This document shows, piece after piece, positions 33,528 through 43,167 of a stretch of 64,000 nucleotides of DNA; the stretch's first letter is position 1, and the number at the start of each line of letters is the position of its first letter. Both the position numbers and the translations under genes were made by a program. Below the pieces are notes generated by a model. That model was not told the DNA's origin. It ran no database searches and saw nothing but the letters and a program-made list of their open reading frames with translations. This stretch comes from Bacteroidota bacterium (GTDB lineage Bacteria; Bacteroidota; Bacteroidia; Chitinophagales; LD1). The stretch covers positions 16,410 to 80,409 of the forward strand of contig JAFDYQ010000019.1 of the NCBI GenBank assembly GCA_018267365.1. The letters run 5' to 3'.

Positions 33528-35237
33528 ATGCCGGAGATGGTGCAGGCACAGAGTAAGTACATGAAGATCACTATAGCTGTGATAGCAGTAGTGGCCATCA
33601 TCATGCTGCTGCCCTACCTGATACTGGGAGATAACTGCTATATACGCCTGCACGATAACCTGGAGGGAGAGTGGATATGGCTACAACTGATGGCACAGAG
33701 CCACACATCCTTTGGCATCTACAGCTGGGTACGCGTGCCACAGGTCATGCAGGGCATACAGCGTAACGTACTGCCCACCGGACTCTCTGTGAATATGCTA
33801 CTCGTGATATGGCTCGGTATGTACAGAGCGTACATCGTGAGCGGCATCCTGATCCGCATTATCGGATTCATAGGGATGGTGCTGGTGCTGAAAGATTACT
33901 TTGTCAAGGATCCTAAAGACCGGCATATAGTCTATCTCTGTGCGCTCATCTTTGTCGTGCTCCCGGTCTATATACCCTTTGGCCTTACCGTGCTGGGGCA
34001 GCCACTGCTATTTTGGGCATTTCTCAATCTGCAGGACCGGATACGCATAGGCCTGAGCTATGCCATCATTATTTTATTCCCTTTTTACTCCTCTATGGTA
34101 TGGCTGGTAGTACCATTTGAGGTCCTGCTCGCTGTCGCTGTGTGGTACTTCTACCAGCGGGAGCAGATCAGCGTGCATCTCGTAGCAGGTGGTGGCCTGC
34201 TGGTGGTGATATATATCCTGGTCAATCTGCCTATGCTCAGCCTGTCAGTACTGAATCCCGATTTTATCTCTCACCGGCTGGCATACAATCTATATATGCT
34301 GGAGAAGCCCAACCTGCTCCAGTCTATTGGCGAATTTGCCACATTGTTCTTTTTCTCACATTATCACGTGGCCACCTTTGTGCCGATCATGGTCATGATA
34401 GCCATGGGCCTGACGCTGCACAGAAGAGCTACACTGCCCACTATTCTTTTCTGGGCCATCATCGCTATCTGCTTCGTGCAAGCCTTTTACAGCTTTGGCG
34501 AATATGCGCTGATGAATAAGTTCGCGTTTCTGAAGAGTTTCCGCTTCAACAGGTTTTCTATACTGCTACCTCTGGTGTGGGTTTTGTCTTTTGCGCTGGC
34601 GCTGCAGACGATGGACCATAGCCGTGCCCTGCGCTGGCTTGTGATGCCGTTTCTGATGATACAGCTGGCCATAGCCCTGTATGGCAATGACGAGGTATTG
34701 CATGACTACCGTACTATGCTGGGACATCAGAAGTTTCCCACGTTCAAAAACTATATGGCGGTAAACCAGTTTGACTCGATCAAGGCATACATCCATGAAC
34801 CGGTGGATAGCTACTCCGTAGTGAGCCTGGGTATCAGTCCTAGTATCGCCTGGTATAATGGCATGTATACTCTGGATGGATTGCTGTCCATATATGACCT
34901 CCGCTACAAGACTTATTTTCGCCGCATCATAGCAGGCGAGATAGACAAAAGCGCTGCACTGCAGCAGTACTTTGATGGATGGGGTAACCGGTGCTATGTT
35001 TTCAGCTCTGAGCTCGGTATCAAACATAAGGATATCAACTGCTCAAAGTACGACCACAGGAGTATATCTCATTTTAGCTTTGACACGGGTGCGTTCAGGG
35101 ATATGGGAGGGAGGTATATCCTCTCAGGAGTGGAGATCAGGAATGCAGAAGCTATAGGCCTGCATCTGGAGAAGCTTTTTGTGGACAAGGAAAGCTGGTG
35201 GAACATATATTTATATTCTGTAAAAAAGAAGGTATGA
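33528..35237 (+). CDS. Polytopic membrane protein (DUF6044/YkoS-like)
   Basis: 569 residues with about twelve membrane helices spread from residue 12 to 400 and a soluble C-terminal domain of about 150 residues. The loop after the first helix reads YIRLHDNLEGEWIWLQLM (40-57), an acidic loop-1 motif like that of GT-C glycosyltransferases and of YkoS-type proteins. That resemblance is from memory, not from a search. No catalytic residues can be assigned. Its stop TGA overlaps the ATG of a small membrane protein gene. Probably an envelope polysaccharide or lipid enzyme. Confidence 0.6.
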   Translation: MPEMVQAQSKYMKITIAVIAVVAIIMLLPYLILGDNCYIRLHDNLEGEWIWLQLMAQSHTSFGIYSWVRVPQVMQGIQRNVLPTGLSVNMLLVIWLGMYRAYIVSGILIRIIGFIGMVLVLKDYFVKDPKDRHIVYLCALIFVVLPVYIPFGLTVLGQPLLFWAFLNLQDRIRIGLSYAIIILFPFYSSMVWLVVPFEVLLAVAVWYFYQREQISVHLVAGGGLLVVIYILVNLPMLSLSVLNPDFISHRLAYNLYMLEKPNLLQSIGEFATLFFFSHYHVATFVPIMVMIAMGLTLHRRATLPTILFWAIIAICFVQAFYSFGEYALMNKFAFLKSFRFNRFSILLPLVWVLSFALALQTMDHSRALRWLVMPFLMIQLAIALYGNDEVLHDYRTMLGHQKFPTFKNYMAVNQFDSIKAYIHEPVDSYSVVSLGISPSIAWYNGMYTLDGLLSIYDLRYKTYFRRIIAGEIDKSAALQQYFDGWGNRCYVFSSELGIKHKDINCSKYDHRSISHFSFDTGAFRDMGGRYILSGVEIRNAEAIGLHLEKLFVDKESWWNIYLYSVKKKV

Positions 35238-35449
35238 TATCCTCTGTACACCGCCTGCGCATCACTGCCATTTGCTGCTTTTTCCCATTGGCACTCATTG
35301 GATTGGGTAAAGAAAAAAAGGCGGCGCATACGGCCATCCGCTATTATTATTCCGCCATACTGGCGTTTGGTGTTTTTATGGTCGGGCTGGCAGTATACAC
35401 ATACACCCGTGGAGGAAATTTCATTCCTGTGCTCGGAACTTTCTATTGA
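35234..35449 (+). CDS. Small membrane protein coupled to the polytopic protein
   Basis: 71 residues from an ATG that overlaps the previous stop as ATGA, which supports it as a real, translationally coupled gene. Two hydrophobic segments (about residues 9-24 and 42-57) flank a basic loop (GKEKKAAHTAIRY), suggesting a two-helix hairpin in the inner membrane. It could be an accessory subunit of the preceding protein. No family recognised. Confidence 0.55.
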   Translation: MISSVHRLRITAICCFFPLALIGLGKEKKAAHTAIRYYYSAILAFGVFMVGLAVYTYTRGGNFIPVLGTFY

Positions 35450-35506
35450 AATGCTTCATTTTTCCAGTGAAAGCAGTATTTTTCGCCCTGTAATACATGC
35501 AGTATA

Positions 35507-36799
35507 ATGAAGCAACGCAGCTATAACTATGTGACCGGTACAGCCGCTACCGGCTATCAGGTACAGAAAGTCAATATAGAATCAGAAGATCTGTATGACA
35601 AGGAACTCGTGCTGCTGGCTTTCCACATCAGTGAGCTGCATAATGCAGATAAGATACTCAAGCTATTTGGCCTGAGGGACGATACGAACTATTTCTACGA
35701 GCAGTGCCGTAGCGTGATCTCTGCTGCAGAGAGCCACCAGCAGGAGGATGGCGGCGGCGGGTTTTCGTTCCAGGCTTACTTCCACAACTTCCCCGAGTCC
35801 GTCATCCATATCAATGACCGTGCGATAGTGGTCGTGGCCCTCGAGCCAAAGGATGAGACAAATGCCAACGGCCTGAAAGACTACTGGCTCGTAGGCTATA
35901 TCCACGCCAATATCTTTGACCTGCGCGATCGCGATGGCAGCCTGCATGAGGGCTTCTACTACAATATGCTCCGTATCAGCGAGCGTGCAGCGGGTGGTGT
36001 GAAAGTATACCGCCGCAAGAAGATCTTTACGATGATCTTCTCTGTGCTGCATAGCCTCGTGGAGGTGTATGGGGTACACTTTGCCTATGCTTCTATGGGC
36101 AAGCAGAATAAGGCTATACACGATGCGCTGGTGCTAAACTCAAAGAAGTACAATAAGCATTTTGAGACCTTCTCTATGCGCACCGATCAGGTGATCAATA
36201 AGCTCTATGGCAGCAAGAGCGCGGCTAAGCAGATGGTAGATATCACGCACGATATACCAAAGCTGAAAGAGATGTATAAGATGCTGATGGCGGAGAAGCG
36301 CGACTATGTATTTAATAACCTGCACTCAGAGGACCTCTGGCTGAAACTGATAGAGAATATCAGCAAGTACTCCAAGACCAGCCGCGTATGGATGATACCG
36401 GATGCCAATGGCAATATGGCAGCAGCTGGCGTAGGTATGAACTGGGGCGACTACTTTGCGCTCACGCTGGAGAATCCAAAGGGACTGTTCAAATTCCTTG
36501 CCTCGCTGAAGCTGACTGACAGGCTGCTGTATCCTATACACCTCGTAGGATCACGTGATGCGGTGAAGACGCTGCTCAAAGGGATGGCTAGTCACTATCT
36601 CAAAAATCATAAGGTCTACCTGTCTGTCATCAACTCATACGAGGCAGACAAATACAAAGACCTGAAAAAGGGCTTTATACACGATGATTACATTAACTTC
36701 ATCATCTCAGACCGTCCGGAGCATCTCGTAGCTCTCAAGGAGCAGTCTAAGTCGGAGGGAGGGCACGTGAGGTACTTTATAGATAATCCGATATTGTAA
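35507..36799 (+). CDS. Hypothetical cytoplasmic protein of unknown family
   Basis: 430 residues without signal peptide or membrane helix. An acidic N-terminal domain (about 1-200, with VLLAFHISELHNADKILKLFG and QEDGGGGFSFQAYF) is followed by a helical middle (HFETFSMRTDQVINKL, DITHDIPKLKEMYKMLM) and a C-terminal alpha/beta domain (WMIPDANGNMAAAGVGMNWGD, DRLLYPIHLVGS). The last part resembles a GNAT-like N-terminus in feel, but I cannot assign it. Codon use is like the neighbours, so it is a normal resident gene. It precedes a small PH-like membrane protein by 3 bp. Confidence 0.65.
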   Translation: MKQRSYNYVTGTAATGYQVQKVNIESEDLYDKELVLLAFHISELHNADKILKLFGLRDDTNYFYEQCRSVISAAESHQQEDGGGGFSFQAYFHNFPESVIHINDRAIVVVALEPKDETNANGLKDYWLVGYIHANIFDLRDRDGSLHEGFYYNMLRISERAAGGVKVYRRKKIFTMIFSVLHSLVEVYGVHFAYASMGKQNKAIHDALVLNSKKYNKHFETFSMRTDQVINKLYGSKSAAKQMVDITHDIPKLKEMYKMLMAEKRDYVFNNLHSEDLWLKLIENISKYSKTSRVWMIPDANGNMAAAGVGMNWGDYFALTLENPKGLFKFLASLKLTDRLLYPIHLVGSRDAVKTLLKGMASHYLKNHKVYLSVINSYEADKYKDLKKGFIHDDYINFIISDRPEHLVALKEQSKSEGGHVRYFIDNPIL

Positions 36800-36802
36800 A
36801 AA

Positions 36803-37261
36803 GTGGCAAACAGCGAATCTAGCGAAGAACCGCTTCTTACGTCAAATCGTAGGGATGTATGGCGCTTCTGGATTTTCGCTACTGTGGTTTCTATACTTTT
36901 ACTCTATTGTCGGGTATCTAATCCGGACTTGTTTTCTAATGTCTTTAAAGGAGAAAAATTTGGAGCCATTCTGGTGTCTATCGTTTACGGCTTGCTGCTG
37001 TTAGCAGGGATAAGGCTTACTTTAATTTGTAGTGTTGTCCGAATATATCCTGATCGCATACTTCAGAAGAAACCTTTCGCCGTGCAAGAAACTTTCCCGT
37101 TAGATCAGATCAGCGGCTGGCAGGCCTCATATGGCCGTGGAGGACTCAATGGAATATGGATACATTTCGGAAATAGGAAAATCCATATTCTAGGCACAGG
37201 TAATATAGAAGAGTTTTACAATTTCCTTAAAGAAAGAGGATATCCGAGATCCAAGGGCTGA
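36803..37261 (+). CDS. Small membrane protein with PH-like domain
   Basis: 152 residues from a GTG start 3 bp after the previous stop. Two membrane helices (about 21-36 and 53-76) are followed by a beta-rich segment (VRIYPDRILQKKPFAVQE, FPLDQISGW, IWIHFGNRKIHILG) and an end helix (IEEFYNFLKERGY), the pattern of bacterial PH-like domains. Slightly AT-rich compared with its neighbours. Function unknown. Confidence 0.6.
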   Translation: MANSESSEEPLLTSNRRDVWRFWIFATVVSILLLYCRVSNPDLFSNVFKGEKFGAILVSIVYGLLLLAGIRLTLICSVVRIYPDRILQKKPFAVQETFPLDQISGWQASYGRGGLNGIWIHFGNRKIHILGTGNIEEFYNFLKERGYPRSKG

Positions 37262-37380
37262 CAGCCATTTTTTCAGGCAAATGACGCCCGTCATAGCCAG
37301 ACTGTCAGTCATTTATTTGTTTCACCTGACAAAATTTCCCCATCAGCGGGGTGGTGAGCATTTTGCTATATGTCCGGCGT

Positions 37381-37401
37381 GCGAACCGGGTTTCCGGTCG
37401 C
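37381..37401 (+). promoter_or_regulatory. Hairpin in the clpB leader
   Basis: ACCGG (37385-37389) pairs with CCGGT (37394-37398), extended by GCG / CGC around a bulged A. It lies 22 bp before the clpB ATG and could affect translation. No CIRCE or sigma-32-like element is visible. Confidence 0.35.
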
Positions 37402-37422
37402 GATCACAAACAAATACCAACC

Positions 37423-40023
37423 ATGAATCTGAACAACTTAACTACTAAGGCGCTGGAGGCAGTCAGCGCTGCCCAGCAGGAGGCCTTCAATAATGGCAAC
37501 CCACAGCTGGATACACTGCACGTGCTGAAGGCCATGCTCGATGGCGATCAGGACTCACTGCCATTTGTACTCGAGAAGGCGGGCGTGAACCGCAATATCC
37601 TCCTCGGTAAGGTGGAGGAGAAATTGAAGGCCTTGCCGAAGGTATCCGGCCAGAGCGCCGATATCACGCCCTCGCAGGGCTTTTCAAAACTCATACTTCA
37701 GGCTAATAAGCTGCTCAAGGATTTTGAGGATAGCTATATCAGCGTAGAGTTGCTGCTGCTGGCTATGATCAGCGTGGGCGATGATACATCTAAACTGCTC
37801 AAGGATACAGGACTGGAGGAAAAGAAGCTCCGCGCCGCTATACTGGAGCTGCGCAAGGGGGCGAAGGTCTCTGAGCAAAGTGCAGATGCCCGCTACAACT
37901 CACTGGATAAATACGCCATCAATCTGAACAATCAGGCCAAGAGTGGTAAACTCGATCCGGTCATAGGCCGTGATGAAGAGATACGCCGTGTGATGCATAT
38001 ACTCAGCCGCAAGACCAAGAACAATCCGCTGCTCGTAGGTGAGCCGGGTGTGGGTAAGACGGCGATAGCTGAGGGCATTGCGCACCGCATCGTGAAAGGC
38101 GACGTGCCGGAGAACCTGAAAAGCAAGACCATCTTTGCACTCGATATGGGGGCGATGATGGCTGGGGCGAAGTACCGCGGCGACTTTGAGGAACGTCTGA
38201 AAGGCGTGGTGAAAGAAGTGAAAGAGAGCGAAGGCAGGATCATCCTCTTTATAGATGAGATACATACGCTCGTAGGCGCGGGTGCCACGGAGGGAGCGAT
38301 GGATGCAGCGAATATCATCAAGCCGGAGCTGGCGCGCGGTGAGCTGCGTGCGATAGGTGCCACCACGCTGAATGAATACCAGAAGTACTTTGAGAAGGAT
38401 AAAGCGCTGGAGCGGAGATTCCAAAAGGTGATGATAGATGAACCTACGCCGGAGGATGCAATATCGATACTGCGCGGCCTGAAGGAGCGCTATGAGAACT
38501 ACCATAAAGTCAAGATACAGGACGATGCGATCATCCAGTCGGTGATGCTGAGCTCGCGGTATATCACAGACCGCTTTCTACCGGACAAGGCTATAGACCT
38601 CATAGACGAGGCTGCGGCCAAGCTGCGCATGGAGATGGACAGTCTGCCGGAGGAGATGGACGCCATAGAGCGCCGCATCATGCAAATAGAGATCGAGCTC
38701 GAGGCTATAAAGCGCGAGAATGATAAAAAGAAAATGGAAGAGCTGACCGCGGAGCTGGCTAATCTGAAAGAGGAAAGGAGCCAGTTTAATGCTAAGTGGC
38801 AGAAGGAAAAAGAAATAGTGGACAAGATCACTGCCCGCCGCCAGGAGCTGGAGAACCTGAAACTGGAGGCTGAGCGCTATGAGCGCGAGGGCGACTACGG
38901 CAAAGTAGCAGAGATCCGCTATGGCAAGGTGAAAGAGGCTGAAGCTGATGTAAAGAAACTGGAAGCCGACCTGGCCGCGATCTCTCCAGACAAGCGCACC
39001 ATGCGCGAAGAAGTGACCGGTGAAGACATAGCAGCCATTATCAGCAAGTGGACCGGCATACCTGTGACACGGATGCTGGAGGGTGAAAAGGAAAAACTGC
39101 TCCATCTGGAGGACCGCCTGCACGAGCGGGTAAAAGGTCAGGATGAGGCGATAGAAGTAGTGGCTGATGCCATACGTCGCAGCCGTGCGGGACTACAGGA
39201 TGAGCGCAAACCGATAGGCTCTTTCCTCTTCCTCGGTACCACGGGTGTGGGTAAAACGGAGTTGAGTAAGGCGCTAAGCTATGTCCTCTTCAACGATGAA
39301 AGCGCGATGATCCGTATAGACATGAGCGAGTATCAGGAGAAGCATAGCGTGAGCCGTCTGGTGGGTTCGCCACCGGGATATGTGGGATATGAGGAGGGTG
39401 GACAGCTGACTGAGGCAGTGCGCCGCAGGCCGTATAGTGTGATCCTCTTTGATGAGATAGAGAAAGCACATCCGGATGTATTCAATACACTCCTGCAAGT
39501 GCTGGACGATGGCAGGCTGACAGATAACAAGGGCCGCACGGTCAACTTTAAGAATACGATCGTGATCATGACGTCCAATATCGGCAGCGATATCATCCAG
39601 AGGAACTTTGACCATGTGAAGGAGGAAAATCTGATGGCTGTGACCGAGACTACCAAGCTGGAGGTATTGGAGAGGCTGAAGCAAACTGTGCGTCCGGAGT
39701 TTCTCAACCGGATAGATGAGATCATCATGTTTCATCCGCTGCTCAGGAGCCAGATCCGCGATATCGTGGCACTGCAGCTGGGGTATATACAGGAGCTGCT
39801 GACCCAAAAGGAGATCACGCTGGAGATAGACAACTCCGCTCTGGACTGGCTGGGCGAGGAAGGATTTGATCCGCAGTTTGGCGCACGTCCGCTCAAGAGG
39901 ACTATCCAGAAAGAGGTAGTGAACGAGATATCCAAAATGATACTCTCCTCACAAGTGCACAAGGGCGACCATATCAAGGTGTCGTCAAAGGACGGGGCCC
40001 TTGCCTTTAGTACCACCCGATAA
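37423..40023 (+). CDS. clpB: ATP-dependent disaggregase ClpB
   Basis: 866 residues from the ATG at 37423, which begins the canonical N-domain ([21 protein letters not shown]); an upstream GTG is not needed. Order: N-domain (1-145), first AAA+ domain with Walker A GEPGVGKT near residue 205, coiled-coil M-domain (about 410-520, rich in Glu/Lys), second AAA+ domain with Walker A GTTGVGKT near 608 and Walker [13 protein letters not shown] near 675. It extracts polypeptides from aggregates together with DnaK after heat stress. Followed by a bidirectional terminator. Confidence 0.98.
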   Translation: MNLNNLTTKALEAVSAAQQEAFNNGNPQLDTLHVLKAMLDGDQDSLPFVLEKAGVNRNILLGKVEEKLKALPKVSGQSADITPSQGFSKLILQANKLLKDFEDSYISVELLLLAMISVGDDTSKLLKDTGLEEKKLRAAILELRKGAKVSEQSADARYNSLDKYAINLNNQAKSGKLDPVIGRDEEIRRVMHILSRKTKNNPLLVGEPGVGKTAIAEGIAHRIVKGDVPENLKSKTIFALDMGAMMAGAKYRGDFEERLKGVVKEVKESEGRIILFIDEIHTLVGAGATEGAMDAANIIKPELARGELRAIGATTLNEYQKYFEKDKALERRFQKVMIDEPTPEDAISILRGLKERYENYHKVKIQDDAIIQSVMLSSRYITDRFLPDKAIDLIDEAAAKLRMEMDSLPEEMDAIERRIMQIEIELEAIKRENDKKKMEELTAELANLKEERSQFNAKWQKEKEIVDKITARRQELENLKLEAERYEREGDYGKVAEIRYGKVKEAEADVKKLEADLAAISPDKRTMREEVTGEDIAAIISKWTGIPVTRMLEGEKEKLLHLEDRLHERVKGQDEAIEVVADAIRRSRAGLQDERKPIGSFLFLGTTGVGKTELSKALSYVLFNDESAMIRIDMSEYQEKHSVSRLVGSPPGYVGYEEGGQLTEAVRRRPYSVILFDEIEKAHPDVFNTLLQVLDDGRLTDNKGRTVNFKNTIVIMTSNIGSDIIQRNFDHVKEENLMAVTETTKLEVLERLKQTVRPEFLNRIDEIIMFHPLLRSQIRDIVALQLGYIQELLTQKEITLEIDNSALDWLGEEGFDPQFGARPLKRTIQKEVVNEISKMILSSQVHKGDHIKVSSKDGALAFSTTR

Positions 40024-40049
40024 TGACTGGTTAATTTTTGAGATAGAGG

Positions 40050-40073
40050 ACGCCCGATGCTTACATCGGGCGT
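40050..40073. terminator. Bidirectional terminator between clpB and the methyltransferase gene
   Basis: A perfect 10-bp stem ACGCCCGATG / CATCGGGCGT with a 4-nt loop between two convergent genes. T-rich on the forward side (TACTATTTTG). Confidence 0.75.
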
Positions 40074-40085
40074 TACTATTTTGTA

Positions 40086-40865
40086 TCAGTAGCGAAGTAT
40101 AAAATCCTCTTTCGCTATTTTCTCCTTTCTGAGGAAGGCGATACCAAAGCGGTAAATGTCTATAGTCAATGTGACGCGTGGATCTGCCTTGATCTCGTCC
40201 CAGGCCTGTGTCATCTCAGTGCTCCAGTAGATATCGTCAAAGATAAGGATCGTGTTTTCGTCAGCTTTATTCATAATCATGTGGAAATAGCGCATAGTAG
40301 GCTCGTAGCGGTGGTTGCCATCTACATATGCCAGGTCTACCTTGGCGATTGTCTCTAGCAGCTCGGGCAGCCTGTCATCAAAATTGCCTACAATCGAAGA
40401 CACATTAGCAATGCCAAGCGCCTCCAGATTTTTAACAGCTTCGGCTGCCAGCGCCTCGCTGCCTTCTACCGTCATAATGGTGGATGAGGGTGCTCCGGCT
40501 GCCAGATAGGCGGTACCGATGCCCAGGCAGGTACCCAGCTCAATGATGGTGTGTGGCTGAAATTGCCGTGTAATATTGTATAGGACATGGCCATAGTGGG
40601 CTGGTACTGTGGCCTTTGCTGCAATACTGGATACCAGCCTTTTTTTGTGCCCCGGCTCACTGCCCATATCTTCGATCAGTAGGCTATAGTGTGTGTTAAG
40701 AAGTTGATTGCGGAGCTTGTTGATATTTTGTAATTCTGCGGCGTGTACTTTGTCCAGCACCTTAAGGTAAAACTGGTACACAAATGGTGAATGGAGGTAA
40801 TACTTGGTCTTGGCCAGGCGTTGATATTTTAGAAACTCTTTAACCCGATGTATCGTATTAGTCAT
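40086..40865 (-). CDS. Class I SAM-dependent methyltransferase (O-methyltransferase-like)
   Basis: 259 residues. The SAM site is evident: HTIIELGTCLGIGTAYLA (motif I, residues about 99-116), TVEGSEALAAEAVKNL (motif II), VDLAYVDGNHRYEPTM (motif IV, with the Asp and His typical of small-molecule O-methyltransferases, PF13578-like) and FDDIYWSTEMTQAW. The N-terminal 90 residues are helical and may cover the substrate site. Substrate unknown. It is convergent with clpB and divergent from the barrel protein at 40916. Confidence 0.82.
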   Translation of the reverse strand: MTNTIHRVKEFLKYQRLAKTKYYLHSPFVYQFYLKVLDKVHAAELQNINKLRNQLLNTHYSLLIEDMGSEPGHKKRLVSSIAAKATVPAHYGHVLYNITRQFQPHTIIELGTCLGIGTAYLAAGAPSSTIMTVEGSEALAAEAVKNLEALGIANVSSIVGNFDDRLPELLETIAKVDLAYVDGNHRYEPTMRYFHMIMNKADENTILIFDDIYWSTEMTQAWDEIKADPRVTLTIDIYRFGIAFLRKEKIAKEDFILRY

Positions 40866-40915
40866 AATAATAACGGCCCAGCTGTACCTGATTCAAAGTG
40901 AATTTAACCCAAACC

Positions 40916-41803
40916 ATGAGTAAAATTAAACTTACCCTTGTAGTTATCGCTACTTTTCTGGCTATGACGGCCTCTGCCCGGTCCAAGATGAGGAAGTATA
41001 CTTACGACGGTATGCTTCGCAAGGGCTTTTATATGGGTGTGAGCGGCTCATTTAATAACTCATGGATCCTCAATCAGAATAACTATAATACACTCGACCT
41101 CTTTTATGTGCCTATCGTGAGGCAGTCTGAGATGAATTATATATTCACTCCGGGCGGCAACGCCGGGGCAAATTTTGGCTATAACTTTAAGAATAAGTGG
41201 GGGATCGAGTTTGAGCCTTCCTTCTCCTGGGGAGGGCAGATCTATGACGATGCCTTTAGCGGGCCCGTAGCGGCTGTGTATGACAAGCCTACAAAAACAT
41301 TCAAGCCGGACTATGTGAATGTGCCTAACGCAGACTTTTACTTCAGGGATGATTATAGCTATGTAAATGTGCGCCGGGTCATCAAGTTCAATTATATCAA
41401 TTTCCCCATCTACGCTAAGTTTCAGACGCATATAGGTGATGTGGCAAATTTTTACCTCATGCTGGGGCCGCAGTTTTGCTATCGGACCTTTGCCTCCGAG
41501 TATGTGGAGGTAAACCACCATGAGTGGAATGGTCTCAATGGAGATCGCATACCGGCTGACCAGAAATTTCAGAAGGTCGATGTAGGCCTGAGCCTCAAGC
41601 CGGGGGTAGATGTATATGCCAAGGACTGGATGTACTTTAGCATGGGGCTTAACACGTACATAGGTCTGACGGACCTCAACGGGTCCTCGCTGAAGGATCT
41701 CGGTTGGTTTTCGAAGAATGATGTTGACTATCAGAAATCTCGAAATTTCTACATTGGTATTCAACTAGGGGTACACTTCTTCCTGACGCCCAAGCCTTAC
41801 TAA
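40916..41803 (+). CDS. Outer-membrane beta-barrel protein (PorT-like)
   Basis: 295 residues from the ATG at 40916 (a GTG at 40898 is less likely). Signal peptide ends TASA near residue 20. Alternating strands (GFYMGVSGSFNNSWIL, GANFGYNFKNKWGIEFEPSFSWGG, YINFPIYAKFQTHIG, FYLMLGPQFCY, and a final IGIQLGVHFFL) fit an outer-membrane barrel of the PorT/OmpA-like beta-barrel group. It may be structural or T9SS-associated; nothing specific is visible. Followed by a terminator at 41827. Confidence 0.75.
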   Translation: MSKIKLTLVVIATFLAMTASARSKMRKYTYDGMLRKGFYMGVSGSFNNSWILNQNNYNTLDLFYVPIVRQSEMNYIFTPGGNAGANFGYNFKNKWGIEFEPSFSWGGQIYDDAFSGPVAAVYDKPTKTFKPDYVNVPNADFYFRDDYSYVNVRRVIKFNYINFPIYAKFQTHIGDVANFYLMLGPQFCYRTFASEYVEVNHHEWNGLNGDRIPADQKFQKVDVGLSLKPGVDVYAKDWMYFSMGLNTYIGLTDLNGSSLKDLGWFSKNDVDYQKSRNFYIGIQLGVHFFLTPKPY

Positions 41804-41826
41804 GACATTACTATCAGTACAATATC

Positions 41827-41850
41827 AGGCCGGGTATATTCCGGCCTTTA
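41827..41850 (+). terminator. Terminator after the barrel protein gene
   Basis: Stem AGGCCGG / CCGGCCT with a 7-nt loop, followed by TTTA; 23 bp after the stop codon. Confidence 0.7.
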
Positions 41851-41977
41851 GTGTATAAGGCTATAAATCAAGAATCTGTTGCGATTGATTGTTGTTTATA
41901 GTACACATCTTTTGATCTGAGCCTATGCTGTGGATAAACCCCTTGCATTTATCGGTAAATCTTGTAAAGTTTGTTTG

Positions 41978-42679
41978 ATGATAAACAAAGTAGTGTCCGG
42001 TGCGGATGAGGCGATACAAGATATCACTGACGGGTCAGTGCTGATGCTAGGTGGGTTTGGCCTGTGCGGTATACCGGAGAATACAATTTCAGCCCTGATC
42101 CGAAAAGGTGTCAGGGATCTGACCTGTATCTCTAACAACGCCGGCGTAGATGATTTTGGCATCGGGCTGATGCTCAAAACACGCCAGGTACGCAAGATGA
42201 TATCCAGCTACGTAGGCGAAAATGCGGAGTTTGAGAGGCAACTGCTCTCTGGAGAGCTGGAGGTAGAATTGATACCCCAAGGCACGCTGGCTGAGCGGAT
42301 ACGTGCCGGTGGGGCAGGGATACCCGCTTTTTTCACGCCGACAGGGTATGGCACAGAAGTGGCAGAAGGTAAAGAGGCACGCCAGTTTGAAAATGGCAAA
42401 TGGTACATTCTGGAAAGCTGGCTGAAGGCTGACTTTGCGATAGTGAAAGCCTGGAAAGGTGACAAAACAGGTAATCTGGTATTTCGCGGCACAGCGCGAA
42501 ATTTTAATCCTATGATGGCTACTGCGGGTCGGATCACTATAGCTGAGGTAGAAGAACTGGTAGAGCCCGGCGAACTAGACCCCAATCAGATACATACGCC
42601 GGGAGTATTCGTACAGAGGATATACCAGGGAGCAGCATATGAAAAAAGAATAGAGCAAAGAACAACCCGCAAGGCTTAG
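41978..42679 (+). CDS. scoA: 3-oxoacid CoA-transferase subunit A
   Basis: 233 residues from the ATG at 41978; a GTG-started extension upstream looks non-coding. The CoA-binding signature [17 protein letters not shown] (near 19-35) is intact, as are [11 protein letters not shown] and [21 protein letters not shown]. With subunit B it exchanges CoA between succinyl-CoA and acetoacetate, allowing use of ketone bodies or short-chain acids. The partner scoB is at 43168, but the two are separated by 488 bp and another ORF, unlike the usual adjacent arrangement. Confidence 0.94.
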   Translation: MINKVVSGADEAIQDITDGSVLMLGGFGLCGIPENTISALIRKGVRDLTCISNNAGVDDFGIGLMLKTRQVRKMISSYVGENAEFERQLLSGELEVELIPQGTLAERIRAGGAGIPAFFTPTGYGTEVAEGKEARQFENGKWYILESWLKADFAIVKAWKGDKTGNLVFRGTARNFNPMMATAGRITIAEVEELVEPGELDPNQIHTPGVFVQRIYQGAAYEKRIEQRTTRKA

Positions 42680-42778
42680 ATGTCGTAAAGATACTTTAGT
42701 TGCGATGTCATAAATCTAACGACTACAATAAGTTATTTGTAGCCATCCGGAAACCGTGAAAACTCTAAAATAACTGAA

Positions 42779-43141
42779 ATGCAAAAAGTACTCGTAAGTA
42801 TCAATCAAAATCTGATGACGCTGCACGCCAAATTTGGCGAGATGGTGTTCATGGTATATGACAAGCAGGTCAAAAAGCTGCTCGAAAAATTTGTCTCAAA
42901 GATGAGCGTTCGGTTCTTTGATATCATTCACGCTGTAGAGCGCCTGAATGTGAAGAAGGCTACGGGGCTGCTCCTGGAGATGGTGGAAGAGGCAGACGCC
43001 ATGATGGACAGCTTGGCCTGGCGTGTGGCCTCCAAAAAGTTTGAGAAAATTTCTCATGTCATAAGGGAACTCCTTCAGGTTTTGCGGTCGGAGGTGATCT
43101 TTCTCGATCAGTATGTGCAGTCCCGTTTTGTTTTTTTCTAG
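42779..43141 (+). CDS. Hypothetical all-helical protein between the CoA-transferase subunits
   Basis: 120 residues, no signal peptide. Predicted almost entirely helical, with amphipathic segments (QVKKLLEKFVSKMSVRFFDI, VRELLQVLRSEVIFLDQYV) and a Met/Phe-rich pattern resembling four-helix-bundle proteins. No family recognised. It has its own 99-bp upstream gap and normal codon use. Because it splits an otherwise standard enzyme pair, it may be cotranscribed with it and be a regulator or a chance insertion. Confidence 0.6.
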   Translation: MQKVLVSINQNLMTLHAKFGEMVFMVYDKQVKKLLEKFVSKMSVRFFDIIHAVERLNVKKATGLLLEMVEEADAMMDSLAWRVASKKFEKISHVIRELLQVLRSEVIFLDQYVQSRFVFF

Positions 43142-43167
43142 TCTACACTTAAACCCACGACCTCGAT

